From Chitinophaga sp. CB10 (lineage in GTDB: Bacteria > Bacteroidota > Bacteroidia > Chitinophagales > Chitinophagaceae): a DNA stretch of 64,000 bases. Under the pieces are notes generated by a model. The model worked only from the letters and a program-made list of their open reading frames with translations. It made no database searches and was not told the DNA's origin. The translations under genes and the position numbers were made by a program. The DNA lies in contig MLAV02000017.1 in NCBI GenBank assembly GCA_001870995.2, positions 62,001 through 126,000 of the forward strand, in the 5' to 3' direction. Below, one piece after another: positions 1 to 6,356 of this stretch. Positions within the stretch are counted from its first letter, which is position 1; each line of letters starts with the position of its first letter.

Positions 1-723
1 TCTGAAAATGATGTGACGAACGAAAAGATCACACTGTCAATCAAAGGTAAAACTGAATTCCGCGCAGATATGATCGAAAAAGCCACCAGCGCTTTCCAGA
101 TCATGAACCCGGAACTCCTCATCTGCACCCTCGATCCATCCGCTAAGATGGATATCGAACTGACCATCGGTAAAGGCCGCGGTTACGTTCCCGCAGAAGA
201 GAACAAACCTAAGGATGCAGTGTTTGGCTACATCGCCATCGACTCTATCTTTACGCCAATCAAAAACGTAAAGTACAGCATAGAAAATACCCGTGTGGAA
301 CAAAAGACCGACTATGAGAAACTCATCATGGAGGTTGTTACCGACGGTACTATTCACCCTGAAGAAGCAGTAAAACAAGCTTCCCGCATCCTCATCCAGC
401 ACCTGATGATCATCACCGATGAAAACATCAGCTTTGATACCAAAGACGCTGAAAAAGAAGATGTTGTGGACGAACAAACACTGCAGCTCCGTAAGATACT
501 GAAAACACCACTGGAAGACCTCGATCTGAGCGTGCGTGCATTCAACTGTCTGAAAGCAGCTAAAATCAACTCCCTGAGCGAACTGGTACAGTACGAACAG
601 GAAGAACTGATGAAATTCAGAAACTTCGGTCAGAAATCACTGAGCGAAATCGAACAGGTACTGGGCGAAAGAGGTCTGCACTTCGGTATGGACCTGTCCA
701 AACTGAAACTCGACGAAGAATAA
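1..723 (+). CDS. rpoA: RNA polymerase alpha subunit, 3' part
   Basis: This is the C-terminal part of the alpha subunit of DNA-directed RNA polymerase. The reading frame is open to the first base of the window, so the true start lies upstream and the GTG at 13 is internal. About 240 residues are present. The first part belongs to the N-terminal assembly domain, including the segment FRADMIEKATSAFQIMNPEL and the insert-domain region. The last ~80 residues form the alpha C-terminal domain, with LDLSVRAFNCLKAAKINSLS and the helix-hairpin-helix-like FRNFGQKSLSEI that contacts promoter DNA and activators. rplQ follows 101 bases later, the usual end of the ribosomal alpha operon. The identification is secure and only the 5' end is missing. 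Confidence 0.97.
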   Translation, partial: SENDVTNEKITLSIKGKTEFRADMIEKATSAFQIMNPELLICTLDPSAKMDIELTIGKGRGYVPAEENKPKDAVFGYIAIDSIFTPIKNVKYSIENTRVEQKTDYEKLIMEVVTDGTIHPEEAVKQASRILIQHLMIITDENISFDTKDAEKEDVVDEQTLQLRKILKTPLEDLDLSVRAFNCLKAAKINSLSELVQYEQEELMKFRNFGQKSLSEIEQVLGERGLHFGMDLSKLKLDEE

Positions 724-730
724 TCTTTAT

Positions 731-774
731 ATCCCCTTTTCACCCACAAGTGTGAAGGGGATTCCTATTTTTAA
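731..774 (+). terminator. Hairpin after rpoA
   Basis: ATCCCCTT..CAC at 731-743 pairs with GTGAAGGGGAT at 752-762, followed by a weak T-rich stretch (TCCTATTTTTA). It may be a partial terminator or an mRNA processing site between rpoA and rplQ. Confidence 0.5.
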
Positions 775-782
775 TAAAAGTA

Positions 783-809
783 CCCTGCAATTCCTGACAC
801 GGTGCAGGG
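783..809 (+). promoter_or_regulatory. Inverted repeat in the rplQ leader
   Basis: CCCTGCA (783-789) and TGCAGGG (803-809) form a perfect 7-bp stem with a 13-base loop, 15 bases before the rplQ start codon. It could affect rplQ translation, but no known ribosomal-protein binding motif is recognised. Confidence 0.35.
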
Positions 810-824
810 GTAAAATCAAATGTC

Positions 825-1325
825 ATGCGTCACGGAGTTAAATTAAACAAATTAAGCAGAACAGCTGCACACCGCAAAAGCCTGATGTCTAACCTGGCTT
901 GCGAACTGATCAGTCACAAACGTATCACCACCACTTTGGCTAAAGCTAAAGCACTGCGCGTGTACGTTGAACCAATCCTGACCAGGGGTAAAAACGACTC
1001 TACCCACAACCGTAGAATCGTGTTCTCTTACCTGCAAGACAAAGAAGCCATCAAAGAACTGTTCGGTGTTATCAGCGAAAAAATCGCTAACCGTCCAGGT
1101 GGTTACACCCGCATCATTAAACTGGGTAAACGTGTGGGCGATAACGCGGAAGTAGCAATGATCGAACTGGTTGATTTCAACGAAATCTACGGTAAATCCG
1201 CCGCTGCTGAAAAAGCGCCTGCTAAGAAAACACGCCGCGCTGGTGGTGCTAAGAAAAAAGCTGAAGAAGAAGCTGCTCCGGCTCCTGCTGCTGAAGCTTC
1301 AACTGAAGAAAAATCAGCTGAGTAA
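825..1325 (+). CDS. rplQ: 50S ribosomal protein L17
   Basis: This is large-subunit ribosomal protein L17. The N-terminus MRHGVKLNKLSRTAAHRKSL is the L17 signature, followed by a canonical core to about residue 118 (ANRPGGYTRIIKLGKRVGDN). The last ~45 residues are a low-complexity Lys/Ala/Glu tail that makes this L17 (166 aa) longer than the ~120-130 residues of many bacteria. Such extensions are familiar in Bacteroidota. The gene follows rpoA as in the conserved alpha operon and is closed by a strong terminator at 1351-1385. Confidence 0.97.
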   Translation: MRHGVKLNKLSRTAAHRKSLMSNLACELISHKRITTTLAKAKALRVYVEPILTRGKNDSTHNRRIVFSYLQDKEAIKELFGVISEKIANRPGGYTRIIKLGKRVGDNAEVAMIELVDFNEIYGKSAAAEKAPAKKTRRAGGAKKKAEEEAAPAPAAEASTEEKSAE

Positions 1326-1350
1326 TTTATTCATTAGATTACAATATTTG

Positions 1351-1385
1351 CAAAGGCCCCGCATGTCGGGGCCTTTGCTGTTTTA
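1351..1385 (+). terminator. Intrinsic terminator of rplQ
   Basis: AAAGGCCCCG and CGGGGCCTTT form a strong GC stem followed by GCTGTTTT. It closes the rpoA-rplQ unit. Confidence 0.85.
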
Positions 1386-1467
1386 ATTCCTGTCGCTCCC
1401 TGATATATTCACAAAAAAATGTATATTTATCCCCACTGAAAGACCATAAACAAACCTGACCGTCCCT

Positions 1468-2295
1468 ATGAAATACCTGATTTGTGCAAACTGTCAGCAT
1501 CCGAATGTTATTAAGTCTGAATACCAGACCTTCTGCGAAGCCTGTGGCAAAAAACTGCAACTCACCTTTGCCGGTTGGCGACAGTCACATCCCATGGCCA
1601 GCTTCGGGGAATTCCGGGAAACAGTAGGCGTTACCATGAAACCGCCCCGCCGGAATGTAGTAACCGCCTGGATCAACCGCCAGATGCAGCCCCAGCACCG
1701 GGGGAAGGTCATTATCTTCTTCACCCTCCTGTTCATCTGCATCGCCGGCGCCGGCACCCTCTTCGGGAAACGGGCCGTTTACACGCTCCTCTATCCCAAA
1801 GTGCCGAAATCCAGCCTGTACGCCGCCTGGCATACCGCCACCATCGGGCGCCAGGCCCTGGAAGTCAGTACCCCGCTCAAATTATGGGTGCACGACCAGG
1901 CCCTGAAACCGGAAGAAGCCGCCGGTGTGGAGTACGCCAAATCCTATAGAAACGAAGACGGAGGCGGGATACAGATCGCCGTTAACCTGCGCAGCTATAA
2001 GCCCGGGGCCGATAACTCCCTGGAAGCTGCCGTCAGCGCCGCCCATAAAGCCCTGCAGGACGGTGGCCTGGTAGGGGATATCCAATGCAAATCAGTACCG
2101 GTGCTGATCTCCGGCTTGCAGGGCGCCCTGGAGGAAGGTACCTATACCTACAAAGGCGCCATTAAACTGAGCTTTTCCAACCTCGTTATCGTCCGGGGAA
2201 ACAGCCGCTGGCAAATCCATATCAACTACCGGGACGATGATCCCGTTGGCCAGGATGTGGCCGCCAGAATCCTTAAATCTGTTAAAATTAAATAG
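1468..2295 (+). CDS. Zinc-ribbon membrane protein of unknown function
   Basis: I do not recognise a named family for this 275-residue protein. The N-terminus holds a zinc-ribbon (CANC at residues 6-9 and CEAC at about 23-26). A basic, proline-containing linker follows, then one hydrophobic membrane segment at about residues 88-108 (IIFFTLLFICIAGAGTLFG). The ~165 residues after it look like a soluble alpha/beta domain, probably on the periplasmic side. That domain ends in a pattern (GTYTYKGAIKLSFSNLVIV, then RWQIHINYRD) that suggests a PsbP/Mog1-like beta sheet, but this is inference. It stands alone between two terminators. The region is G+C-rich compared with its flanks. Confidence 0.75.
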   Translation: MKYLICANCQHPNVIKSEYQTFCEACGKKLQLTFAGWRQSHPMASFGEFRETVGVTMKPPRRNVVTAWINRQMQPQHRGKVIIFFTLLFICIAGAGTLFGKRAVYTLLYPKVPKSSLYAAWHTATIGRQALEVSTPLKLWVHDQALKPEEAAGVEYAKSYRNEDGGGIQIAVNLRSYKPGADNSLEAAVSAAHKALQDGGLVGDIQCKSVPVLISGLQGALEEGTYTYKGAIKLSFSNLVIVRGNSRWQIHINYRDDDPVGQDVAARILKSVKIK

Positions 2296-2344
2296 CGATT
2301 ACAATTCTGAGGCAAAAAAATCTGGAATTAAAGCTTGCATTTCA

Positions 2345-2352
2345 TAACTTTG
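2345..2352 (+). promoter_or_regulatory. Promoter -7 element for carA
   Basis: TAACTTTG matches the Bacteroidota -7 consensus TAnnTTTG exactly. Transcription should start near 2356-2359, just before a run of six T (2358-2363) and upstream of the leader hairpin. Confidence 0.6.
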
Positions 2353-2368
2353 CACGGTTTTTTATCCG

Positions 2369-2404
2369 AACCTTCCTGGGCAAATGCCCTCGAAGGTTTT
2401 TTTT
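2369..2404 (+). terminator. Hairpin and T-tract in the carA leader (possible attenuator)
   Basis: AACCTTC (2369-2375) pairs with GAAGGTT (2392-2398), enclosing a second stem GGGCA/TGCCC. Eight T follow (2397-2404). Because the only good promoter element lies upstream and carA starts downstream, this intrinsic-terminator shape sits inside the predicted 5' leader. GGTT at 2356-2359 could pair with AACC at 2369-2372 and prevent the terminator stem from forming. Confidence 0.6.
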
Positions 2405-2433
2405 AAAAAAATAAAACAAGACAGATACCAGAA

Positions 2434-3546
2434 ATGCCTCAGACAAGAACCATCCAACCTGCCATACTGCTGTTAGACGACGGTACGGTTTTTCAGGGAA
2501 AAGCTTTTGGGAAAATTGGCACTGCCGCCGGTGAATTAGCTTTCAATACCGGTATGACGGGTTACCAGGAAGTGTTTACAGACCCTTCCTACAAAGGACA
2601 GGTCCTTATTATGAACAACTGCTACATCGGTAACTACGGGACTAAGTCCAATGACGTAGAAAGTGGCAGTGTTAAGATCAGCGGTCTGATCGCTAAGAAT
2701 ATCGCTTACAACTATTCCAGGAAAATGGCCGATGAATCCCTGGAAAAGTTCCTGACAGATAACAACCTGGTAGCGATCTATGATGTGGACACCCGCGCGC
2801 TCGTTTCCCATATCCGCAGCAAAGGGGCCATGAACTGCATCATCTCTTCCGAAATCCTCGAGGTGGAAAAACTGAAGGTAGAACTGGCAAAAGTGCCTTC
2901 CATGGAAGGTCTTGCACTGAGCCAGGAAGTTTCTACCAAAGAAGCCTACACCGTAGGTGACCCGGAAGCGCCGATCCGCATCGCAGTAATGGACAACGGT
3001 GTAAAACGTAACATGCTGAAATGCCTGTCTGAAAAAGGCGCTTACCTGAAAGTATTCCCGACCGACACGAAATTCGAAGTCACCGAAGAGTTCAAACCGA
3101 ACGCTTACTTCATTTCCAACGGTCCCGGCGACCCCGCTCCGCTGAAATACGCGATCGATACCGTTAAACAGATCCTGGCCGCTGAAAAGCCCCTGTTCGG
3201 TATTTGCCTCGGCCATCAGCTGCTGGCGCTGGCGCATGATATCCCGACTTACAAAATGCACCACGGTCACCGCGGTTTGAACCACCCGGTTAAAAACCTC
3301 CAAACCGGTTTGTGCGAAATCACCACCCAGAACCACGGCTTTGCCGTTGATGCGAAGGCGGTGGAAAACCATCCAAACGTGGAGGTGACGCACATTAACC
3401 TGAACGACAATACCGTTGAAGGCATCCGCATTAAGAACAAACCTGCGTTCTCCGTGCAGTACCACCCTGAGTCAACTCCGGGCCCGCACGACAGCCGCTA
3501 CCTGTTCGATGACTTCTTCACCATGATCAAGGCTAATATGAAGTAA
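2434..3546 (+). CDS. carA: Carbamoyl-phosphate synthase small subunit
   Basis: This subunit is the glutamine amidotransferase of carbamoyl-phosphate synthase. It hydrolyses glutamine and passes ammonia to the large subunit for pyrimidine and arginine synthesis. The N-terminal CarA domain (PAILLLDDGTVFQGKAFG, FNTGMTGYQEVFTDPSY) is followed by a class I amidotransferase domain from about residue 180. The nucleophile is Cys258 in FGICLGHQ, and the partner residues are His344 and Glu346 in YHPEST. Length (370 aa) is normal for the family. The large subunit carB is not adjacent: a terminator at 3578-3610 follows directly. Expression may be controlled by the leader hairpin at 2369-2404. Confidence 0.96.
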   Translation: MPQTRTIQPAILLLDDGTVFQGKAFGKIGTAAGELAFNTGMTGYQEVFTDPSYKGQVLIMNNCYIGNYGTKSNDVESGSVKISGLIAKNIAYNYSRKMADESLEKFLTDNNLVAIYDVDTRALVSHIRSKGAMNCIISSEILEVEKLKVELAKVPSMEGLALSQEVSTKEAYTVGDPEAPIRIAVMDNGVKRNMLKCLSEKGAYLKVFPTDTKFEVTEEFKPNAYFISNGPGDPAPLKYAIDTVKQILAAEKPLFGICLGHQLLALAHDIPTYKMHHGHRGLNHPVKNLQTGLCEITTQNHGFAVDAKAVENHPNVEVTHINLNDNTVEGIRIKNKPAFSVQYHPESTPGPHDSRYLFDDFFTMIKANMK

Positions 3547-3577
3547 TTCAGTTAGTATAGATATTTTCTTTTAGAGA

Positions 3578-3610
3578 GTCCCTTCGCGTTTCACGCGAGG
3601 GGATTTTTTT
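3578..3610 (+). terminator. Intrinsic terminator of carA
   Basis: TCCCTTCGCGT pairs with ACGCGAGGGGA and is followed by seven T. The T-tract also forms the start of repeat copy A. Confidence 0.8.
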
Positions 3611-3642
3611 ATGGGGGGAAGAGATTTAAGGCCGCTGCAGGC
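3604..3642 (+). repeat. Dispersed gene-end repeat, copy A
   Basis: A T7 run and a G-rich step lead into AGAGATTTAAGGCCGCTGC (3620-3638). The core is shared with 37066-37096 (minus) and 27844-27874 (minus), differing at two or three positions. All copies are intergenic and lie just beyond a gene's 3' end. Confidence 0.55.
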
Positions 3643-3678
3643 CAGGGATCCGGCCGGGGACAGTACTATCACGGCTAT

Positions 3679-3771
3679 ATGCCGGTATCACACCTGCCTC
3701 CTTATGCCGGTGTTGCCCCGGGAGGTGCTGGTTATCAACCCCTCAACCATGAAAAAGGCAAACCGGCATAA
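3679..3771 (+). other. Short open frame, possible gene remnant
   Basis: A frame open from at least 3556 ends at TAA 3769-3771. From the ATG at 3679 it would give 30 residues rich in Pro, Gly and Tyr (MPVSHLPPYAGVAPGGAGYQ at its start). Upstream of this ATG the same frame also reads as low-complexity protein-like sequence. It could be the decayed tail of a gene carried with repeat copy A, or chance. No ribosome-binding or promoter signal supports expression. Confidence 0.2.
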
Positions 3772-3780
3772 TAAAACATA

Positions 3781-3850
3781 GACGGTCCCGAAGAGTCGGG
3801 ACCGTTGCATTTTAAAATTCCACGTTATGAAAACAAACGAAAAATATCAC
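3781..3850 (-). ncRNA. Candidate small RNA unit 1
   Basis: A perfect 10-bp hairpin (ACGGTCCCGA 3782-3791, TCGGGACCGT 3796-3805, loop AGAG) lies next to the block AAATTCCACGTTATGAAAA (3815-3833). The same 19-base block flanks a different hairpin at 4013-4034. Read on the minus strand, a near -7 element (TATTTTTC) precedes the block and the hairpin follows it, but there is no strong T-tract. On the plus strand the ATG in the block opens a 34-codon frame (3827-3931) of unknown merit. Confidence 0.35.
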
Positions 3851-3865
3851 CATGCCGAGGCATGG
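3850..3865. repeat. Palindrome CCATGCC-ga-GGCATGG
   Basis: Perfect 7-bp arms around a 2-base centre, upstream of small RNA unit 1 when read on the minus strand. It could be an operator or a small hairpin. Confidence 0.35.
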
Positions 3866-4003
3866 GTATGTTCCGCCGTTTTATTACATAACAATATTAT
3901 AAAAAAATCAGGTGCAATAAGTAAAAGCTAAGCGTAAATTTTTGAAAATCGGGGGAAAAAGCGACAAAAACGCAAAAATCAGGGACGAAATTGGAGTTTT
4001 GGG

Positions 4004-4080
4004 CAAAAAAATACGGCTCTGTGATCAGAGCCGTTTGCCTTTATAAATTCCACGTTATGAAAAACTGATACAAAAATACG
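4004..4080 (-). ncRNA. Candidate small RNA unit 2
   Basis: On the minus strand a -7 element TATTTTTG (4078-4071) is followed by the conserved 19-base block (4063-4045). Next come a perfect 9-bp hairpin (4034-4013, tetraloop) and seven T (4011-4005). That order is promoter, short body, intrinsic terminator, giving a transcript of about 60 nt. The hairpin sequence differs from unit 1 while pairing is kept, which suggests selection on structure. Confidence 0.45.
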
Positions 4081-4088
4081 ATATTTTG

Positions 4089-4102
4089 CTAAAACGTTTT
4101 AG
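4089..4102. promoter_or_regulatory. Operator-like palindrome CTAAAACGTTTTAG
   Basis: This 14-bp perfect palindrome with a central CG resembles LacI-family operators. It lies 11 bases upstream of the minus-strand -7 element of small RNA unit 2. No LacI-type gene is in the window. Confidence 0.4.
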
Positions 4103-4433
4103 TTAAACTTAGTTTTTTTTACAGATTGTTGATAATTCAATCTTGTAATTGTAATCCAAAGGTCGGACCAAAAGAACGTTTTGAAAAATTCTGCAGGTTA
4201 AATTATTCTTAAACAAGTTTAGATTTTGCAAAATTGATCGTATATGTAAATATTTTTATGTTTGGTATTTTTTGATTTCTTTGTTGTTTCTATACCAAAT
4301 ATACGAAACAAAAGTTGAGATTTGCAAGAGGTGACCCTAAAAAAATCGATAATTTCTTCGAAAAACCATATATAAAATTATTTATAATGTGTTTTAGGCT
4401 CTTTTTTTAGTCTTCCACCTCCTGCAAAACTTT

Positions 4434-5636
4434 TTATTTTATTTCCGTACGGCCCGGATATACCTTTAAAGCTTCCGCCAAACACACCATCGCGGACCGG
4501 ATATCCTCCAGGTTCAGCACATAAGCCAGGCGCACCTCGTTCTTACCCAAACCGGCAGTAGCATAAAAACCGGTAGCCGGCGCCATCATCACCGTTTGCC
4601 CCTCGTGCTGGAAATGCTCCAGGATCCACTGGCAAAACTTATCCGAATCATCGATAGGCAACTGCGCCATGGCGTAAAATGCGCCTCCCGGATTCGGGCA
4701 GAAGACCCCCGGAATCTCGTTGAGCATTTTTACCAGCAGGTCGCGGCGGCTCTGGTACTCCGCCTTAATGCCGTCAAAGTAGTCAGCCGGCAGGTCTACC
4801 GCCGCTTCCCCGGCAATCTGCGCAAAGGAAGGAGGACTCAGTCGCGCCTGGGCAAACTTCATCGTAGCATCCAGCACTTCCTGGTTCCGGGTCACAAAAG
4901 CGCCGATACGGCCGCCGCAGGCGCTGTAACGCTTGGAGATCGTATCCATCAGGATCACATTGTTATCCATGCCTTCCAGGTTGGCAGCGCTGAAATGCCT
5001 GCCGCTGTAGCAGAATTCCCGGTAAGCCTCATCTGAAAACAGGTACAGGTTGTGTTTCAGGCAGAGGGTTTTCAGCACCTCCATCTCTTCCTTACTGTAC
5101 AGGTAACCGGTAGGGTTATTCGGATTACAGATCAGGATGGCTTTGGTGCGGGGAGTGATCGCTTTTTCAAAATCCTCCATGGCAGGCAGCGCAAAGCCGG
5201 TGCTGATATTGGCAGTGATCGTTTTAATCTTAACTTCCGCTTCCACGGCAAACCCGTTGTAGTTTGCATAGAACGGCTCCGGCACAATGATCTCATCCCC
5301 CGGGTCCAGGCAGGCCATAAAGGCGAAGAGGATCGCCTCGGAACCGCCGGTGGTTACAATGATCTGGTTGTGGTTAACCTCAATATCGAAACGTTTGTAA
5401 TATTCCACCAGCTTGCGGCGGTAACTTTCGTTGCCGGCGCTGTGGCTGTATTCTAAAATCTTAAAATCAGAATGACGTACCGCATCAAGGATTGGTTTTG
5501 GTGTTTCAATGTCCGGCTGGCCGATGTTGAGGTGATAAACCTTAACGCCTTTTTTCTTTGCTGCTTCAGCAAAAGGGACAAGTTTTCTGATGGGAGAGGG
5601 GGGCATTACCTTCCCTCTCTGGCTAATGGTAGGCAT
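4434..5636 (-). CDS. Pyridoxal-phosphate aminotransferase, class I/II
   Basis: This is a fold-type I aminotransferase related to aspartate and aromatic aminotransferases, moving an amino group between an amino acid and a 2-oxo acid. From the chosen start it has 400 residues. NPNNPTG lies at about 171-177, and the PLP Schiff-base lysine is Lys235 in TISKRYSACGGRIG. GGRIG, instead of the GLRIG common in the family, is a small variation. A longer frame begins at 5699, but a perfect -7 promoter element (5670-5663) lies inside that extension. The ATG at 5636, giving MPTISQRGKVMPPSPIRKL, is therefore preferred. The substrate cannot be read from sequence. Confidence 0.9.
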   Translation of the reverse strand: MPTISQRGKVMPPSPIRKLVPFAEAAKKKGVKVYHLNIGQPDIETPKPILDAVRHSDFKILEYSHSAGNESYRRKLVEYYKRFDIEVNHNQIIVTTGGSEAILFAFMACLDPGDEIIVPEPFYANYNGFAVEAEVKIKTITANISTGFALPAMEDFEKAITPRTKAILICNPNNPTGYLYSKEEMEVLKTLCLKHNLYLFSDEAYREFCYSGRHFSAANLEGMDNNVILMDTISKRYSACGGRIGAFVTRNQEVLDATMKFAQARLSPPSFAQIAGEAAVDLPADYFDGIKAEYQSRRDLLVKMLNEIPGVFCPNPGGAFYAMAQLPIDDSDKFCQWILEHFQHEGQTVMMAPATGFYATAGLGKNEVRLAYVLNLEDIRSAMVCLAEALKVYPGRTEIK

Positions 5637-5662
5637 ATAATTGTTTTGATTCTTTTGCGTTG

Positions 5663-5670
5663 CAAAGATA
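5663..5670 (-). promoter_or_regulatory. Promoter -7 element for the aminotransferase
   Basis: TATCTTTG on the minus strand matches TAnnTTTG. It ends 26 bases before the ATG at 5636 and rules out the longer N-terminus. Confidence 0.6.
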
Positions 5671-5708
5671 GGTGAATTAGATGTCTGGATATCAAACATA
5701 AAGGCAAC

Positions 5709-5743
5709 AAAAAAGCCTTACAGGCTATCTGTAAGGCTTTTTC
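5709..5743 (-). terminator. Terminator of the DUF1573 gene
   Basis: AAGCCTTACAG pairs with CTGTAAGGCTT and T-runs flank both sides. It lies downstream of the minus-strand gene at 5763-6158. Confidence 0.75.
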
Positions 5744-5762
5744 TATGAAGTAATAACTTGTG

Positions 5763-6158
5763 TTATTTGCTGGATGGACTTCCTACTGTACCGGTCAGAT
5801 GCAGTTCTTTGTCTGAATCCACTCCTCTGAATTTAACCCAGATAGTTTTGTTCTGCTGGCCGATGCTGCTCGCGTTGTAGCTGGCAGTCACCTTGCCTTT
5901 TTTGCCAGGGAGAATTGGTTCACTAGTCCATTTTGGAGTAGTGCAACCGCAGCTCGCTCGCGCTGCTTCAATCAAAACCGGTTCCTTGGAGATGTTGGTG
6001 AATTCGAAATCAACTGTCACTGGCTTGTTCAGTTCAGTTTTACCGAAGTCAATGGTTTCTTTTGCGAACTTAACCTTCGCATCTGCAGGTGATTGTTGTG
6101 CCCAGAGTGCTGTTGAGATCAACAGTGTTGCAAATAGGGATAGAATAAACTTTTTCAT
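5763..6158 (-). CDS. Secreted DUF1573 domain protein
   Basis: This is a small exported protein of 131 residues with a typical signal peptide (residues 1-20, ending in LWAQ). It has a single DUF1573 domain, an immunoglobulin-like beta sandwich common in Bacteroidota. The family features visible are FAKETIDFGKTELNKPV near residue 30, FEFTNISKEPVLIEAARASC, and the conserved CGCTTP motif near residue 70. The role of DUF1573 proteins is not established. It is transcribed alone, divergently from the E1 dehydrogenase gene, with its own -7 element at 6224-6217. Confidence 0.85.
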   Translation of the reverse strand: MKKFILSLFATLLISTALWAQQSPADAKVKFAKETIDFGKTELNKPVTVDFEFTNISKEPVLIEAARASCGCTTPKWTSEPILPGKKGKVTASYNASSIGQQNKTIWVKFRGVDSDKELHLTGTVGSPSSK

Positions 6159-6216
6159 TTTATACTGGTTTTAAAAGCGACTGGTTAAAAAAAATAAATT
6201 TTTCCAAGTTCTCAGA

Positions 6217-6224
6217 CAAATTTA
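6217..6224 (-). promoter_or_regulatory. Promoter -7 element for the DUF1573 gene
   Basis: TAAATTTG on the minus strand gives a leader of roughly 50 bases. Confidence 0.5.
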
Positions 6225-6331
6225 CGGCCAAAAACTGTTTGTTACCTAACAATTTATTAAATTCTTATTAAAAAAATCAGATTATTTTAAATATGAATTT
6301 TCCAGGCATTTCCGAACTGTATAATTAAGCT

Positions 6332-6339
6332 TACTTTTG
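6332..6339 (+). promoter_or_regulatory. Promoter -7 element for the E1 dehydrogenase
   Basis: TACTTTTG matches TAnnTTTG and lies 17 bases before the ATG at 6357, leaving a very short leader. Confidence 0.55.
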
Positions 6340-6356
6340 TACTTTAACCATGAGGC

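Larger units (their letters stand above)
3547..4433. other. Gene-free region of about 890 bases
   Basis: No convincing protein gene is present. In order it holds the carA terminator, repeat copy A, a short remnant-like frame, two related hairpin units (3781-3850 and 4004-4080), two palindromes (3850-3865 and 4089-4102) and about 330 bases of very AT-rich sequence. The last part is the 3' flank of the minus-strand aminotransferase gene. I see no clear terminator for that gene. Confidence 0.7.

Noticed and set aside
2536..3465. 309-codon open frame antisense to carA
   Set aside because: The carA amidotransferase motifs on the plus strand explain the sequence, and the antisense product has no domain.
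3827..3931. 34-codon frame (MKTNEKYHHAEAW...) as a small protein gene
   Set aside because: The paired repeat at 4045-4063 carries the same ATGAAAA but stops after three codons, so the conserved block is not kept for protein coding.
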